DNA of 64,000 nucleotides from assembly GCF_947501385.1 (NCBI RefSeq), contig NZ_CANMVP010000015.1, forward strand, positions 51,260-115,259. The letters run 5' to 3'. Numbering within the stretch: position 1 is the first letter of the stretch; each line of letters opens with the position of its first letter. Positions 46,056-54,618 of this stretch are shown piece by piece. Position numbers and translations under genes: made by a program. The notes below the pieces were generated by a model. The model worked only from the letters and a program-made list of their open reading frames with translations. It made no database searches and was not told the origin of the DNA. The DNA comes from an uncultured Polaribacter sp. Its GTDB lineage: Bacteria; Bacteroidota; Bacteroidia; Flavobacteriales; Flavobacteriaceae.

Positions 46056-47612
46056 ATGAAATTAAACATAAAAAATGCTTTTATTGAAGAGTTGCCCGCA
46101 GATGCGATTAAAGAAAACTCAAGAAGACAAGTAGAAAATGCTGCCTTTTCTTTTGTGTCTCCAAAAAAAACTGCAAATCCTGAAGCCATTCATGTTTCGC
46201 CAGAAATGGCTTTAGAATTGGGTATTTCTGAAAAAGAAACCCATTCTAATTTTTTTAAAAACGTAGTTACCGGAAACGAAGTATATCCAGATACAAAACC
46301 ATATGCCATGTGCTATGCTGGACATCAATTTGGTAATTGGGCAGGTCAATTAGGAGACGGAAGAGCTATTAATTTATTTGAAGTTGAGCACAATTCTAAA
46401 AATTGGAAAGTACAATTAAAAGGCGCCGGAGAAACACCTTATTCTAGAACAGCAGACGGTTTGGCCGTTTTAAGATCTTCTGTTAGAGAATATTTATGTA
46501 GTGAAGCCATGTTTCATTTAGGCGTCCCAACAACTCGCGCATTGTCTTTGAGTTTGTCTGGAGATAAAGTTTTACGAGATGTTTTATACAATGGAAATGC
46601 TGCCTATGAAAAAGGAGCAATCGTTTCAAGGATTTCGCCATCGTTTTTACGCTTTGGAAGTTTTGAGATATTTGCGGCAAGAAATGATCCTAAAAATTTA
46701 AAAATCTTAGTAGATTATACTATAAGACATCATTTTTCACATCTAGGAAAGCCTTCTAAAGAAACCTATATCCACTTTTTTAAAGAGGTTTCTGAGCGCA
46801 CTTTAGAAATGATTCTTCATTGGCAAAGAATTGGTTTTGTACACGGAGTAATGAATACAGATAACATGTCTATTTTAGGCTTAACAATTGATTATGGTCC
46901 TTATGGTTGGTTAGAAGGTTTCGATTTTGGCTGGACACCCAACACAACAGACATACGAAACAAACGCTATAGATACGGAAACCAACCAAATATTGGCTTA
47001 TGGAATTTGTATCAGCTCGCAAATGCTTTGTACCCTATTATTGAAGATGTGGAACCTTTAGAAACAATTTTACATCAGTATAAAGTAGACTTTGAAAAGA
47101 AATCTTTAAGAATGATGCAATCTAAATTGGGTTTATTTTTGGATGATGAAAACGATTTAAAGCTTATTCAGCATTTAGAAGATATTTTACAGTTGACCGA
47201 AACAGATATGACGATTTTCTTTAGAAATTTAAGTAATTTTTCTGAGGAAAATTCAAATTTAGCATTGATTAAAAAAGCCTTTTATGATTTCGAAAATATT
47301 TCTGAGGAAGTAAAAAATCAATGGAATTTATGGTTTCAAAAATATGCAGATCGATTAAAAAAAGAATCCCTTTCTTCCGAAGAAAGAAAGAAAAAAATGG
47401 ATGCTATAAATCCTAAATATGTGTTGCGAAATTACATGTCGCAATTGGCAATCGACGCAGCAAATCAAGGTGATTACTCTTTAATTGATGCATTATTTCA
47501 ACTATTAAAAAAACCGTATTCAGAACAACCAAAAAATGAAAAATGGTTTGCAAAAAGACCTGAATGGGCAAGAAACAAAGTAGGGTGTTCTATGTTATCT
47601 TGCAGTTCTTAA
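46056..47612 (+). CDS. selO: Protein adenylyltransferase SelO
   Basis: A 518-residue pseudokinase-fold enzyme that transfers AMP to Ser/Thr/Tyr of redox proteins. Conserved segments: YAGHQFGNWAGQLGDGRA (about 87-104), KGAGETPYSRTADG (nucleotide loop), SSVREYLCSEAM, and the metal-binding VMNTDNMSILGLTIDYGPYG (catalytic D/N). The C-terminus ends GCSMLSCSS, with Cys where vertebrate SelO has selenocysteine. It fits a redox-stress role beside msrBA. Confidence 0.95.
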   Translation: MKLNIKNAFIEELPADAIKENSRRQVENAAFSFVSPKKTANPEAIHVSPEMALELGISEKETHSNFFKNVVTGNEVYPDTKPYAMCYAGHQFGNWAGQLGDGRAINLFEVEHNSKNWKVQLKGAGETPYSRTADGLAVLRSSVREYLCSEAMFHLGVPTTRALSLSLSGDKVLRDVLYNGNAAYEKGAIVSRISPSFLRFGSFEIFAARNDPKNLKILVDYTIRHHFSHLGKPSKETYIHFFKEVSERTLEMILHWQRIGFVHGVMNTDNMSILGLTIDYGPYGWLEGFDFGWTPNTTDIRNKRYRYGNQPNIGLWNLYQLANALYPIIEDVEPLETILHQYKVDFEKKSLRMMQSKLGLFLDDENDLKLIQHLEDILQLTETDMTIFFRNLSNFSEENSNLALIKKAFYDFENISEEVKNQWNLWFQKYADRLKKESLSSEERKKKMDAINPKYVLRNYMSQLAIDAANQGDYSLIDALFQLLKKPYSEQPKNEKWFAKRPEWARNKVGCSMLSCSS

Positions 47613-47628
47613 CATTAAAAATACTACT

Positions 47629-47910
47629 ATGAAAGCAATTTGGAATGACGAAATTATAGCAGAAAGTAATGATACTGTTGTTGTAGAAAACAATCATTAT
47701 TTTCCAGAAAACAGTATCAAACAAGAATATTTTATACCAAGTACCGCAAGAACAACTTGCCCTTGGAAAGGTGAAGCTTCTTATTATTCAATAGTCGTTA
47801 ATGGAAAAGAAAACAAAGATGCCGCTTGGTTTTATGGAAGACCTTTTCCGGCTGCAACTCACATAAAAAATCGGGTGGCTTTTTGGAAAGGAGTCACCAT
47901 TACTGAATAA
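47629..47910 (+). CDS. DUF427 family protein
   Basis: A 93-residue protein of the DUF427 family: MKAIWNDEIIAESNDTVVVE, STARTTCPWKGEASYYSI and AAWFYGRPFPAATHIKNRVAFW are the conserved segments. Function unknown. It is 16 bp downstream of selO and 24 bp upstream of a broken small gene, within the redox cluster. Family members are often found beside stress or redox genes. Confidence 0.88.
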   Translation: MKAIWNDEIIAESNDTVVVENNHYFPENSIKQEYFIPSTARTTCPWKGEASYYSIVVNGKENKDAAWFYGRPFPAATHIKNRVAFWKGVTITE

Positions 47911-47934
47911 AATAATCATCAATAATTTTAAATT

Positions 47935-48185
47935 ATGGATATTTTAAAATTCATTCAAAACCTATCAGAAGGATATTCAGAGGCAATTTACAATCAGAAA
48001 AAGTACAGCATCACAAAACAAACTTTTAACAATGGAAAGTCTTATAAAATCTACGGAAAAGAATTACAAGGAACAGATTTTATCAGCTTAAATTATACAT
48101 TACTTCTAAAAAAGAGCTTTTAAAACCTTGCGAAATGCCCGCTAAAAAAGTAATTCATTTTTTAGAAAACAGTAAACTTTTATAA
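47935..48185 (+). pseudogene. Small gene of the Msr cluster, broken by a single-base frameshift
   Basis: The first frame runs 62 codons (LSEGYSEAIYNQKKYSITKQ ... GTDFISLNY) and stops at 48123. Moving by one base at about 48093-48097 restores a sensible continuation: YITSKKELLKPCEMPAKKVI then HFLENSKLL and a stop at 48183-48185, 1 bp before the next gene. The combined ~83-residue product resembles a small flavobacterial protein usually encoded near msr genes and often labelled as an Msr-related protein. It is either a recent pseudogene or a sequencing error in a T/A run. Confidence 0.7.
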
Positions 48186-48186
48186 A

Positions 48187-49131
48187 ATGAAATTAGGATT
48201 AGGAACAGCAGCTTTAGGGAGACCTCAGTACATTAATGTTCGTTTAAAAGATACAGCGTTTTCAAATTTAGAAGAATTTAGAAAACAAAGTTTTTACGTT
48301 TTAGAAAAAGCCTATAATTCAGGAATCAGATATTTTGACACGGCTCCTGGTTATGGTTTGGCAGAAGAATTAGTGTTAAAATGGTTGCAAACTAAAAATG
48401 ATAGTTCTATTGAAATCGCTACAAAATGGGGGTATACTTATACTGCAAATTTTGATGTAAATGCAACAATTCATGAAGTAAAAGAGCATAGTTTAGCAAA
48501 ATTGAATGAACAATGGAACTTCTCTAAAAAATTGCTTCCCTATTTAAAAGTATATCAAATTCATTCTGCAACTTTAGAAACTGGCGTTTTAGAAAACACA
48601 GCAGTTTTAAAACGATTGGCTTTTTTAAAGAAAGAACACAATCTAAAAATTGGATTGACAACTTCTGGTACAAATCAAGTTGAAGTCATAAAAAAAGGAT
48701 TAAATGTTTTGATTGATGGAAAACAATTATTTGATGTTTTTCAAGTGACCTATAATTTTTTAGACCAAAGTTTACAGGAAATTGCGAATGAATTAAATCA
48801 TCAAAATAAAAAAATTATTATCAAAGAAGCTTTGGCAAATGGCAGAGTTTTTAGAAATTCTGATTATCCGAATTATAGTGATATATATTCTACTTTAGAA
48901 AAATTAGCTGATACATATAAAGTTGGTATTGATGCTATTTCTCTTAAATATTGCGAGCAAACAATCTCAAAAAGCACAGTTTTAAGTGGTGCAAGCGATC
49001 AAAAACAATTACAAGAAAATTTAAAAATGAATTTGTTTTCATTATCAAATGAAGACATCGAAATTTTAAATTCATTTAGAGTTCCCAACGAATTGTATTG
49101 GAATGAAAGAAAAAAATTGACTTGGAATTAA
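48187..49131 (+). CDS. Aldo/keto reductase family oxidoreductase
   Basis: A 314-residue TIM-barrel NADP-dependent reductase. LGLGTAALGRPQY at the N-terminus, the Asp/Tyr pair in YFDTAPGYGLAEELV (about 53-67), Lys in ATKWGYTYTANF and His in YQIHSAT complete the catalytic tetrad; GLTTSG and STVLSGASD bind cofactor. The substrate is unknown. It starts 1 bp after the frameshifted gene and overlaps the next gene by 10 bases, so it belongs to the redox cluster. Confidence 0.88.
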   Translation: MKLGLGTAALGRPQYINVRLKDTAFSNLEEFRKQSFYVLEKAYNSGIRYFDTAPGYGLAEELVLKWLQTKNDSSIEIATKWGYTYTANFDVNATIHEVKEHSLAKLNEQWNFSKKLLPYLKVYQIHSATLETGVLENTAVLKRLAFLKKEHNLKIGLTTSGTNQVEVIKKGLNVLIDGKQLFDVFQVTYNFLDQSLQEIANELNHQNKKIIIKEALANGRVFRNSDYPNYSDIYSTLEKLADTYKVGIDAISLKYCEQTISKSTVLSGASDQKQLQENLKMNLFSLSNEDIEILNSFRVPNELYWNERKKLTWN

Positions 49132-49607
49132 CGAAAATAGCTTTTGGTGGTGGATGTCATTGGTGTACAGAAGCCGTTTTTCAATCTTTAAAAGGTGTTA
49201 AAAATGTAGCACAAGGTTTTATTGCTTCAAAAAATAAAAATGCCACCTTTTCTGAAGCTGTAATTGTTGCATTTGATGCTGCTAAAATCGATTTAAAAAT
49301 TTTAATTGAAATTCATTTATTGACTCACAAAAGCACAAGTAAGCATTCTTTTAGAAATAAATATCGGTCTGCGATTTATTTTTTTAATACAAATCAACAA
49401 AAAAAAGTAATACAAATTCTTGATGAATTACAATCCAATTTTAATGAGAAAATCATTACTAAAATAATTGAATTAAAAAAATTCAAACCTTCATCTGAAC
49501 AATTTCAAAATTACTATCAAAAGAATCCTAACAAACCTTTTTGTGAAAAATATATCCATCCGAAGTTAGCATTGTTAACTAGAGAATTCTCAAAAAACCT
49601 AAAGTAA
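49122..49607 (+). CDS. Divergent second MsrA-like protein
   Basis: A 161-residue MsrA homologue with the active-site motif GGGCHWCTEAVFQ, having His in place of the near-universal Phe beside the catalytic Cys. The usual GYAGG is replaced by GFIAS and the HDPTT segment by THKSTSKHSF, so substrate or activity has probably changed. The distal NKPFCEKYIHPKLA keeps one Cys. The start overlaps the aldo/keto reductase by 10 bases. It may act on a special methionine sulfoxide compound or be a binding protein. Confidence 0.82.
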   Translation: MELTKIAFGGGCHWCTEAVFQSLKGVKNVAQGFIASKNKNATFSEAVIVAFDAAKIDLKILIEIHLLTHKSTSKHSFRNKYRSAIYFFNTNQQKKVIQILDELQSNFNEKIITKIIELKKFKPSSEQFQNYYQKNPNKPFCEKYIHPKLALLTREFSKNLK

Positions 49608-49722
49608 TTTCATTCTAAAATATTGCATCTACTTCATTCACTATTTTCCCAAATAAATTATTGCTAATTTAGCTAAAACTAGTAAATTCAAAATCTGTTT
49701 TGCTATCTACAAATTAAACTTT

Positions 49723-50337
49723 ATGAAGAAACCTAAAATTCTATACATTATTCCATTGCTTTTATTGGGGGGAATTCTGCTCGCATCTAATTACTCAACC
49801 AATAAAACTGAATATATTTCTATAAAAAATACAAGAATTATTTCATCAGAAAACAAAGATAATTTTAACAAAATGATGGATGTATTAACGCATCCAAGGT
49901 GTATGAATTGTCACCCAAGTGATAATGTTCCAAAACAAGGCATGGAAAGTCATCCTCATTATTTTGGAATGAAGGGTGGTAAAGAAGACCATGGTTTTGA
50001 AGCTACCAAATGCATGACTTGTCATCAAAAAGAAAACAATAATTATTCTGGAGTTCCAGGAGCTCCACATTGGGGTTTAGCTCCACAATCTATGGCTTGG
50101 AAAGGTTTAACAAGAGCAGAGATTGCAGCAGTAATGTTAAATATCAATAAAAATGGTGGCAAAACGCCTAAAGAAATAGAAAAACATTTAACGGAAGATG
50201 ATTTGGTTTTATGGGCTTGGAATCCTGGAATTGATGCAGCTGGAAATAAACGAGAAAAACCACCACTTTCTGAAGAAGAATACAAAAAAGTTGTAACAGC
50301 CTGGTTTGCAAATGGAGCAATTATTCCAGAAAATTAA
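49723..50337 (+). CDS. Dihaem c-type cytochrome of the molybdenum hydroxylase cluster
   Basis: A 204-residue exported cytochrome. A signal/anchor segment (ILYIIPLLLLGGILLAS) is followed by two haem-binding motifs, CMNCH (about 60-64) and CMTCH (about 94-98), and several candidate Met/His ligands. It lies 17 bp upstream of the 2Fe-2S subunit gene. Isoquinoline-oxidoreductase-type enzymes lacking an FAD subunit commonly pass electrons to such cytochromes in the periplasm. Confidence 0.85.
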   Translation: MKKPKILYIIPLLLLGGILLASNYSTNKTEYISIKNTRIISSENKDNFNKMMDVLTHPRCMNCHPSDNVPKQGMESHPHYFGMKGGKEDHGFEATKCMTCHQKENNNYSGVPGAPHWGLAPQSMAWKGLTRAEIAAVMLNINKNGGKTPKEIEKHLTEDDLVLWAWNPGIDAAGNKREKPPLSEEEYKKVVTAWFANGAIIPEN

Positions 50338-50354
50338 TCACCTAAAAAAGATAC

Positions 50355-50828
50355 ATGAAAATATCATTTACTATAAATAATAAAGAAGTTTCTGTTGCTA
50401 TTGAAGATGAAAATACTCCTCTTTTGTGGGTTGTTAGAGATCTTTTAGATTTAAAAGGAACAAAATTCGGTTGTGGAAAAGCAGCATGTGGCGCATGTAC
50501 TTTGCATGTAAACGATGTTGCCGTGCGCTCTTGTTCTTATGCAGTAAAATTTGCAGAAGGCAAAAACATAACCACCATTGAAGGTTTAGGAAATGAAGAA
50601 AACCCACATCCTGTGCAACAAGCTTGGATAGAAGAAGTGGTACCACAATGTGGGTATTGCCAGCCAGGATTTATGATGGCAACTGCTGCTTTATTGAAAG
50701 AAAATAGCAATCCTACAGACAAAGATATTGATGATAATATTATAAATATTTGTAGATGTGCAACCTATTATAGAATGCGAAAAGCCATTCATAGAGCTGC
50801 TGAACTAACTAGAGAAACTAAAAATTAA
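50355..50828 (+). CDS. 2Fe-2S subunit of an isoquinoline 1-oxidoreductase-type molybdenum hydroxylase
   Basis: A 157-residue electron-transfer subunit with two 2Fe-2S sites: plant-ferredoxin type GCGKAACGACTLHV plus a later Cys (about 45-75), and the second domain CGYCQPGFMMA ... NICRCATYYRMRKAI (about 99-145). It is the small-subunit fold of the xanthine oxidase family. It lies 3 bp upstream of the molybdenum subunit gene. Confidence 0.93.
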   Translation: MKISFTINNKEVSVAIEDENTPLLWVVRDLLDLKGTKFGCGKAACGACTLHVNDVAVRSCSYAVKFAEGKNITTIEGLGNEENPHPVQQAWIEEVVPQCGYCQPGFMMATAALLKENSNPTDKDIDDNIINICRCATYYRMRKAIHRAAELTRETKN

Positions 50829-50831
50829 GCC

Positions 50832-52982
50832 ATGAGCAAAAACATATCCCGAAGAAGATTTTTAGTAAGAGGTGGTTTAGGCACTGTAGGAGTTTTAGCA
50901 ATAGGAACCTATGTTTTTAGAAACCCTATTCGAAGACAAATAATTGATTTTGCAGAATCTTTTGTTGCGCCATATTCAGGTTCAGGAACAAAACCAAACT
51001 TATGGTTCGAAATCACAAAAGATAATATGGTAATACTTCATTCACCAAAAGTGGAAATGGGTCAAGGAACTTTTACAGGTTTGGCACAAATTGCTGCAGA
51101 CGAGTTAGACATCAATATCAATCAAATTCAAGTAATTGCAGCATCTACAGCAAGTGGCGTTGTAGATAGTTTAGGAACTGGAGGTAGTTTATCTGTAGCT
51201 TCTATGTGGCAACCCATGCGTGAAATGGCAGCCACCATGCGTGAAATGATCAAAATGGAAGCGTCAAAAAAATTAAACATTCCTGTTGAAAGTTTATCCA
51301 CAGAAGATGGAATTGTTTCTGGAAATGGAAAACAAATAAGTTATGTTGATGCAGTAAAAGATGTTACTGAATGGGAAATTCCTGAGACTCCAAAATTAAA
51401 AGCTGTTAAAGAGTATAAATTAGTTGGCAAACCAATTGCTAGAATCGATTTAAAAGCAAAAGTTTTTGGAGATCCTATTTTTGGGATGGACGCAGAAATG
51501 GAAAATATGCTGCATGCAGTTGTTATGAGACCAGAATATATTGGCGCCACTTTTAAAAGTGTAAATTTCAACAAAGCTGAAAAAATGCCTGGTGTTGTAA
51601 AAGTTGTTCAAATTGATGATTGGGTGGGTATTATTGCAGAAACCTATGCACAAGCTTTGGCTGCAAAAATGGAAGTTGATGTAGCATGGAACATTCCCAA
51701 AAAGTGGACAGAAGAAGAAATTAGAAATTTAATTTCTGTAGGAAATGGCAATGAAATGATGGTTCAAAAAGAGGGTGATGATTTGGAAAAAGATGATAAA
51801 AACACTATAGAGCTAGAGTTTAAAAGTCCAATGGGAGCTCATGCTCAAATAGAACCCAATGGAGCAGTTGCTTCTTATAAAAACGGTAAAGTAACGGTTA
51901 TTATCTCTACACAAGTTGTTGGTATTACTCAAAATCAAGTTGCAAAAGCGCTAGATTTAGATACTGAAGATGTACATATTATACCAACATATTTGGGAGG
52001 TGGTTTTGGGAGAAGGCTAAATACCAATCATGCTATCCAAGCAGTAAAAATGTCTAAAGCAATTGGCAGACCAATAAAGTATTTTTTTACTAGAAAAGAA
52101 GAATTTCAGAATGATATGTTTCGTCCGCCAACGCATCATATTATGAAAGGAAAGTTAAATTCAGAAGGATTGATTGCGAATTTAGAACATCATTTTTCAA
52201 GTGGAAATGTAGCAATAGATTCTGCATTAATGCCAGCTATTGCACACACTATTTTGGGTGCAGATTTTGGAGCCATTCGTGGAGGAAGTATTCATTACAG
52301 TGCAATTAAAAATATTCGTGCAGTACAATGGCATAAAACACTGCCTTTTGCAACGAGTTGGTGGCGAAGTTTGGGTTTATTGGCAAACACTTTTGCGATT
52401 GAAAGTTTTGTAGATGAATTGGCATTAAAAGCAAATAAGAACCCGATTGCGTTGCGTTTGGCGCAAATAAAGAACAACGAAGAAGGAATTCGTTTAAAAA
52501 ACGTAATTGAAAAAGTTGCCAAAGAAGCCAACTATTCTGATGCAATTGTAAATGGAAAAGCAATGGGTTTTGCCTGTTCTACAGATACAGGAACACCTTG
52601 TGCACAGGTGGTAGAAGTTTCTATAGTTGATGACGAAATTAAAGTTCACAAAGTAACTTGTGTAATGGATTGTGGAATTGCCGTAAATCCAGACCAAGTA
52701 AAAGCACAATGCGAAGGCGCAATGATCATGGCAATGAGTGCAGCAATGCACGAAAAAATGTACATTGAAGATGGCCAATTACAACCCACAATTTTTGGTC
52801 CTTACGACATGGCGTTGATGAAACATGCTCCTAAAGAAATAAATGTTCATTTATTGCAAGGAGTAGACAAACCATTACCTGTTGGTGAACCTCCATTAGG
52901 ACCCATTGCAGCTGCAATAGCAAACGCTGTAAGAAGATTAACAGGGAAAAGATTGACAGAAATGCCCTTAAAATTGACTTAA
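50832..52982 (+). CDS. Molybdopterin-binding subunit of an isoquinoline 1-oxidoreductase-type enzyme
   Basis: A 716-residue molybdenum hydroxylase large subunit. The N-terminus has a twin-arginine signal (ISRRRFLVRGG, then a hydrophobic stretch LGTVGVLAIGTYVF), so the folded holoenzyme is exported with the small subunit. Conserved segments include VEMGQGTFTGLAQIAADEL, GGGFGRRLNTN and, near the end, VGEPPLGPIAAAIANAVRR containing the catalytic Glu. It hydroxylates N-heterocycles or aldehydes; the substrate cannot be told from sequence. There is no FAD subunit in the cluster. Confidence 0.93.
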   Translation: MSKNISRRRFLVRGGLGTVGVLAIGTYVFRNPIRRQIIDFAESFVAPYSGSGTKPNLWFEITKDNMVILHSPKVEMGQGTFTGLAQIAADELDININQIQVIAASTASGVVDSLGTGGSLSVASMWQPMREMAATMREMIKMEASKKLNIPVESLSTEDGIVSGNGKQISYVDAVKDVTEWEIPETPKLKAVKEYKLVGKPIARIDLKAKVFGDPIFGMDAEMENMLHAVVMRPEYIGATFKSVNFNKAEKMPGVVKVVQIDDWVGIIAETYAQALAAKMEVDVAWNIPKKWTEEEIRNLISVGNGNEMMVQKEGDDLEKDDKNTIELEFKSPMGAHAQIEPNGAVASYKNGKVTVIISTQVVGITQNQVAKALDLDTEDVHIIPTYLGGGFGRRLNTNHAIQAVKMSKAIGRPIKYFFTRKEEFQNDMFRPPTHHIMKGKLNSEGLIANLEHHFSSGNVAIDSALMPAIAHTILGADFGAIRGGSIHYSAIKNIRAVQWHKTLPFATSWWRSLGLLANTFAIESFVDELALKANKNPIALRLAQIKNNEEGIRLKNVIEKVAKEANYSDAIVNGKAMGFACSTDTGTPCAQVVEVSIVDDEIKVHKVTCVMDCGIAVNPDQVKAQCEGAMIMAMSAAMHEKMYIEDGQLQPTIFGPYDMALMKHAPKEINVHLLQGVDKPLPVGEPPLGPIAAAIANAVRRLTGKRLTEMPLKLT

Positions 52983-52986
52983 ATTT

Positions 52987-54006
52987 ATGTTGCACGAATT
53001 GAAAGAAATCATTCAGCAAGCATTTATCAAGCAACTAAAAGGATTGAAAAATGTGCTGGTTACCGTGGTCGCGCTAGAAGGTTCCTCTTACAGGAAACCT
53101 GGAGTTCGAATGCTTATTACTAGTGATGGTTCTTATATAGGTGCTGTAAGTGGTGGTTGTGTAGAAAAAGAAATCATAAGAAGAGCACAATCAGTCTTTA
53201 AAAGTAAAATTGCAAAAATAATAACCTATGATGGTCGATATCGATTAGGTTGTGAAGGTATTTTATACATCTTAATAGAACCTTTTTATATTGAAAACCA
53301 TTTTTTAAATACATTTTTAAAAGCCTTAGAGAATAGAGAAACAATAAAAATTGATTCCTATTTCAAAAAAGAAGATGAAAGTATGGGCAACTTTGGTTCT
53401 ATCCTTACATTAAATAATTCTCAACAGTTTATATTCTCAGACACTTTTAATATAAGAACTGCAAAAACTAAAAATTGGTTTAGTCAAAAATTAGACCCCT
53501 TGTTTCGATTATTGATTATAGGCGGTGAACATGATGCTGTAAAGTTGTGCAAAATAGCTTCAAATTTAGGTTGGCAAATAGAGGTTATAACAGCTGCAAA
53601 AGATTCAAAAAATATTGAAGATTTTCCTGGAGCTCACATTGTAATTGGTGAAACTCCAGAAACCATTCAGTTTTTTAATATTGAAGAAAACACTGCGATC
53701 GTTTTAATGAATCATAGTTATGTACAAGATTTAAAATACTTAGTGCAACTATCAAAGTATCAACCAAAATATATAGGTGTTTTGGGAGCACCAAACAGAA
53801 GAGAGAAACTTTTTAACGAGCTTTTTGATTTTGCTCCAGATACAAAAGAAGAATTTTTAGATATTATTTACACACCCGCTGGTTTGCATATTGGCGCAAA
53901 AACACCAGAAGAAATTGCAGTCTCTATCATTGCAGAAATTTTATCTACAACAAGAGAAAAAGAACCTTTTTCTTTGAGGCAATTAAAAGGAAAAATTACT
54001 ACTTAA
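52987..54006 (+). CDS. XdhC/CoxI-family molybdenum cofactor insertion protein
   Basis: A 339-residue chaperone that stabilises and sulfurates molybdopterin for xanthine-oxidase-family enzymes. The N-terminal XdhC/CoxI domain has ALEGSSYRKPGVRMLITSDG and SGGCVEKEIIRRA. The C-terminal Rossmann-like domain (about 175-320) has LLIIGGEHDAVKLCKIASN and YIGVLGAPNRREKLF. It lies 4 bp after the molybdenum subunit gene. Confidence 0.92.
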   Translation: MLHELKEIIQQAFIKQLKGLKNVLVTVVALEGSSYRKPGVRMLITSDGSYIGAVSGGCVEKEIIRRAQSVFKSKIAKIITYDGRYRLGCEGILYILIEPFYIENHFLNTFLKALENRETIKIDSYFKKEDESMGNFGSILTLNNSQQFIFSDTFNIRTAKTKNWFSQKLDPLFRLLIIGGEHDAVKLCKIASNLGWQIEVITAAKDSKNIEDFPGAHIVIGETPETIQFFNIEENTAIVLMNHSYVQDLKYLVQLSKYQPKYIGVLGAPNRREKLFNELFDFAPDTKEEFLDIIYTPAGLHIGAKTPEEIAVSIIAEILSTTREKEPFSLRQLKGKITT

Positions 54007-54008
54007 AA

Positions 54009-54605
54009 ATGAAAGATGTTGCTATTTTAGTTTTGGCCGCAGGAAAATCTTCTCGAATGAAGACTCCAAAACAATTGGTAAAAATTGGAGCTGATTTTTT
54101 ACTAGCAACCGTATTAAAGAAAGCCAAAAGTCTAAATACAAATAATGTTTACTGTGTTTTAGGGGCAAATGCTGAAAAAATTAGAGAGAAAATCTCTTTA
54201 GCAAACATTCATTTTATTGATAATAAAAATTTTGATAACGGTTTGAGTTCTAGCATTGTTTCTGGGATTGTTGAAATTGAAAAGAAAGCACAAAAATACG
54301 ATGCTGTTTTGATATTGCTAGCCGATCAACCTGCAATAGAAAAAGAGTATTTAGATGAAATGATTGGTTTTTCTAGAAAATATCCTACGAAAACAATAGC
54401 CTCTAATTATAGCTACAGAGCAGGTGTTCCAGCAATATTTCCAAAAGAATATTTTTTTAAATTAAAAGAACTCACTGGAGATTTTGGCGCTCAGGAATTA
54501 CTAAATAATCATAAAAATGTAATTTTATTTGATAGACAGACCAATTTTATAGATATTGACACCGAAAAAGACCTAAAAGACTATAATAACTCTATTTTAA
54601 AATAG
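54009..54605 (+). CDS. MobA/MocA-type molybdenum cofactor nucleotidyltransferase
   Basis: A 198-residue NTP transferase with the signature LVLAAGKSSRMKTPKQLVKI (about 6-25), VYCVLGANAEKI and LLADQPAIE (metal-binding Asp). Adjacent to xdhC and a hydroxylase of this family, it is most likely the cytidylyltransferase making the molybdopterin-cytosine dinucleotide form used by such enzymes. It lies 2 bp after xdhC. Confidence 0.88.
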   Translation: MKDVAILVLAAGKSSRMKTPKQLVKIGADFLLATVLKKAKSLNTNNVYCVLGANAEKIREKISLANIHFIDNKNFDNGLSSSIVSGIVEIEKKAQKYDAVLILLADQPAIEKEYLDEMIGFSRKYPTKTIASNYSYRAGVPAIFPKEYFFKLKELTGDFGAQELLNNHKNVILFDRQTNFIDIDTEKDLKDYNNSILK

Positions 54606-54618
54606 TTATTTTTACGCT

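Noticed and set aside
47629..47910. DUF427 gene considered as a toxin or antitoxin because of its size
   Set aside because: It matches the conserved DUF427 segments and has no paired partner of toxin-antitoxin type.
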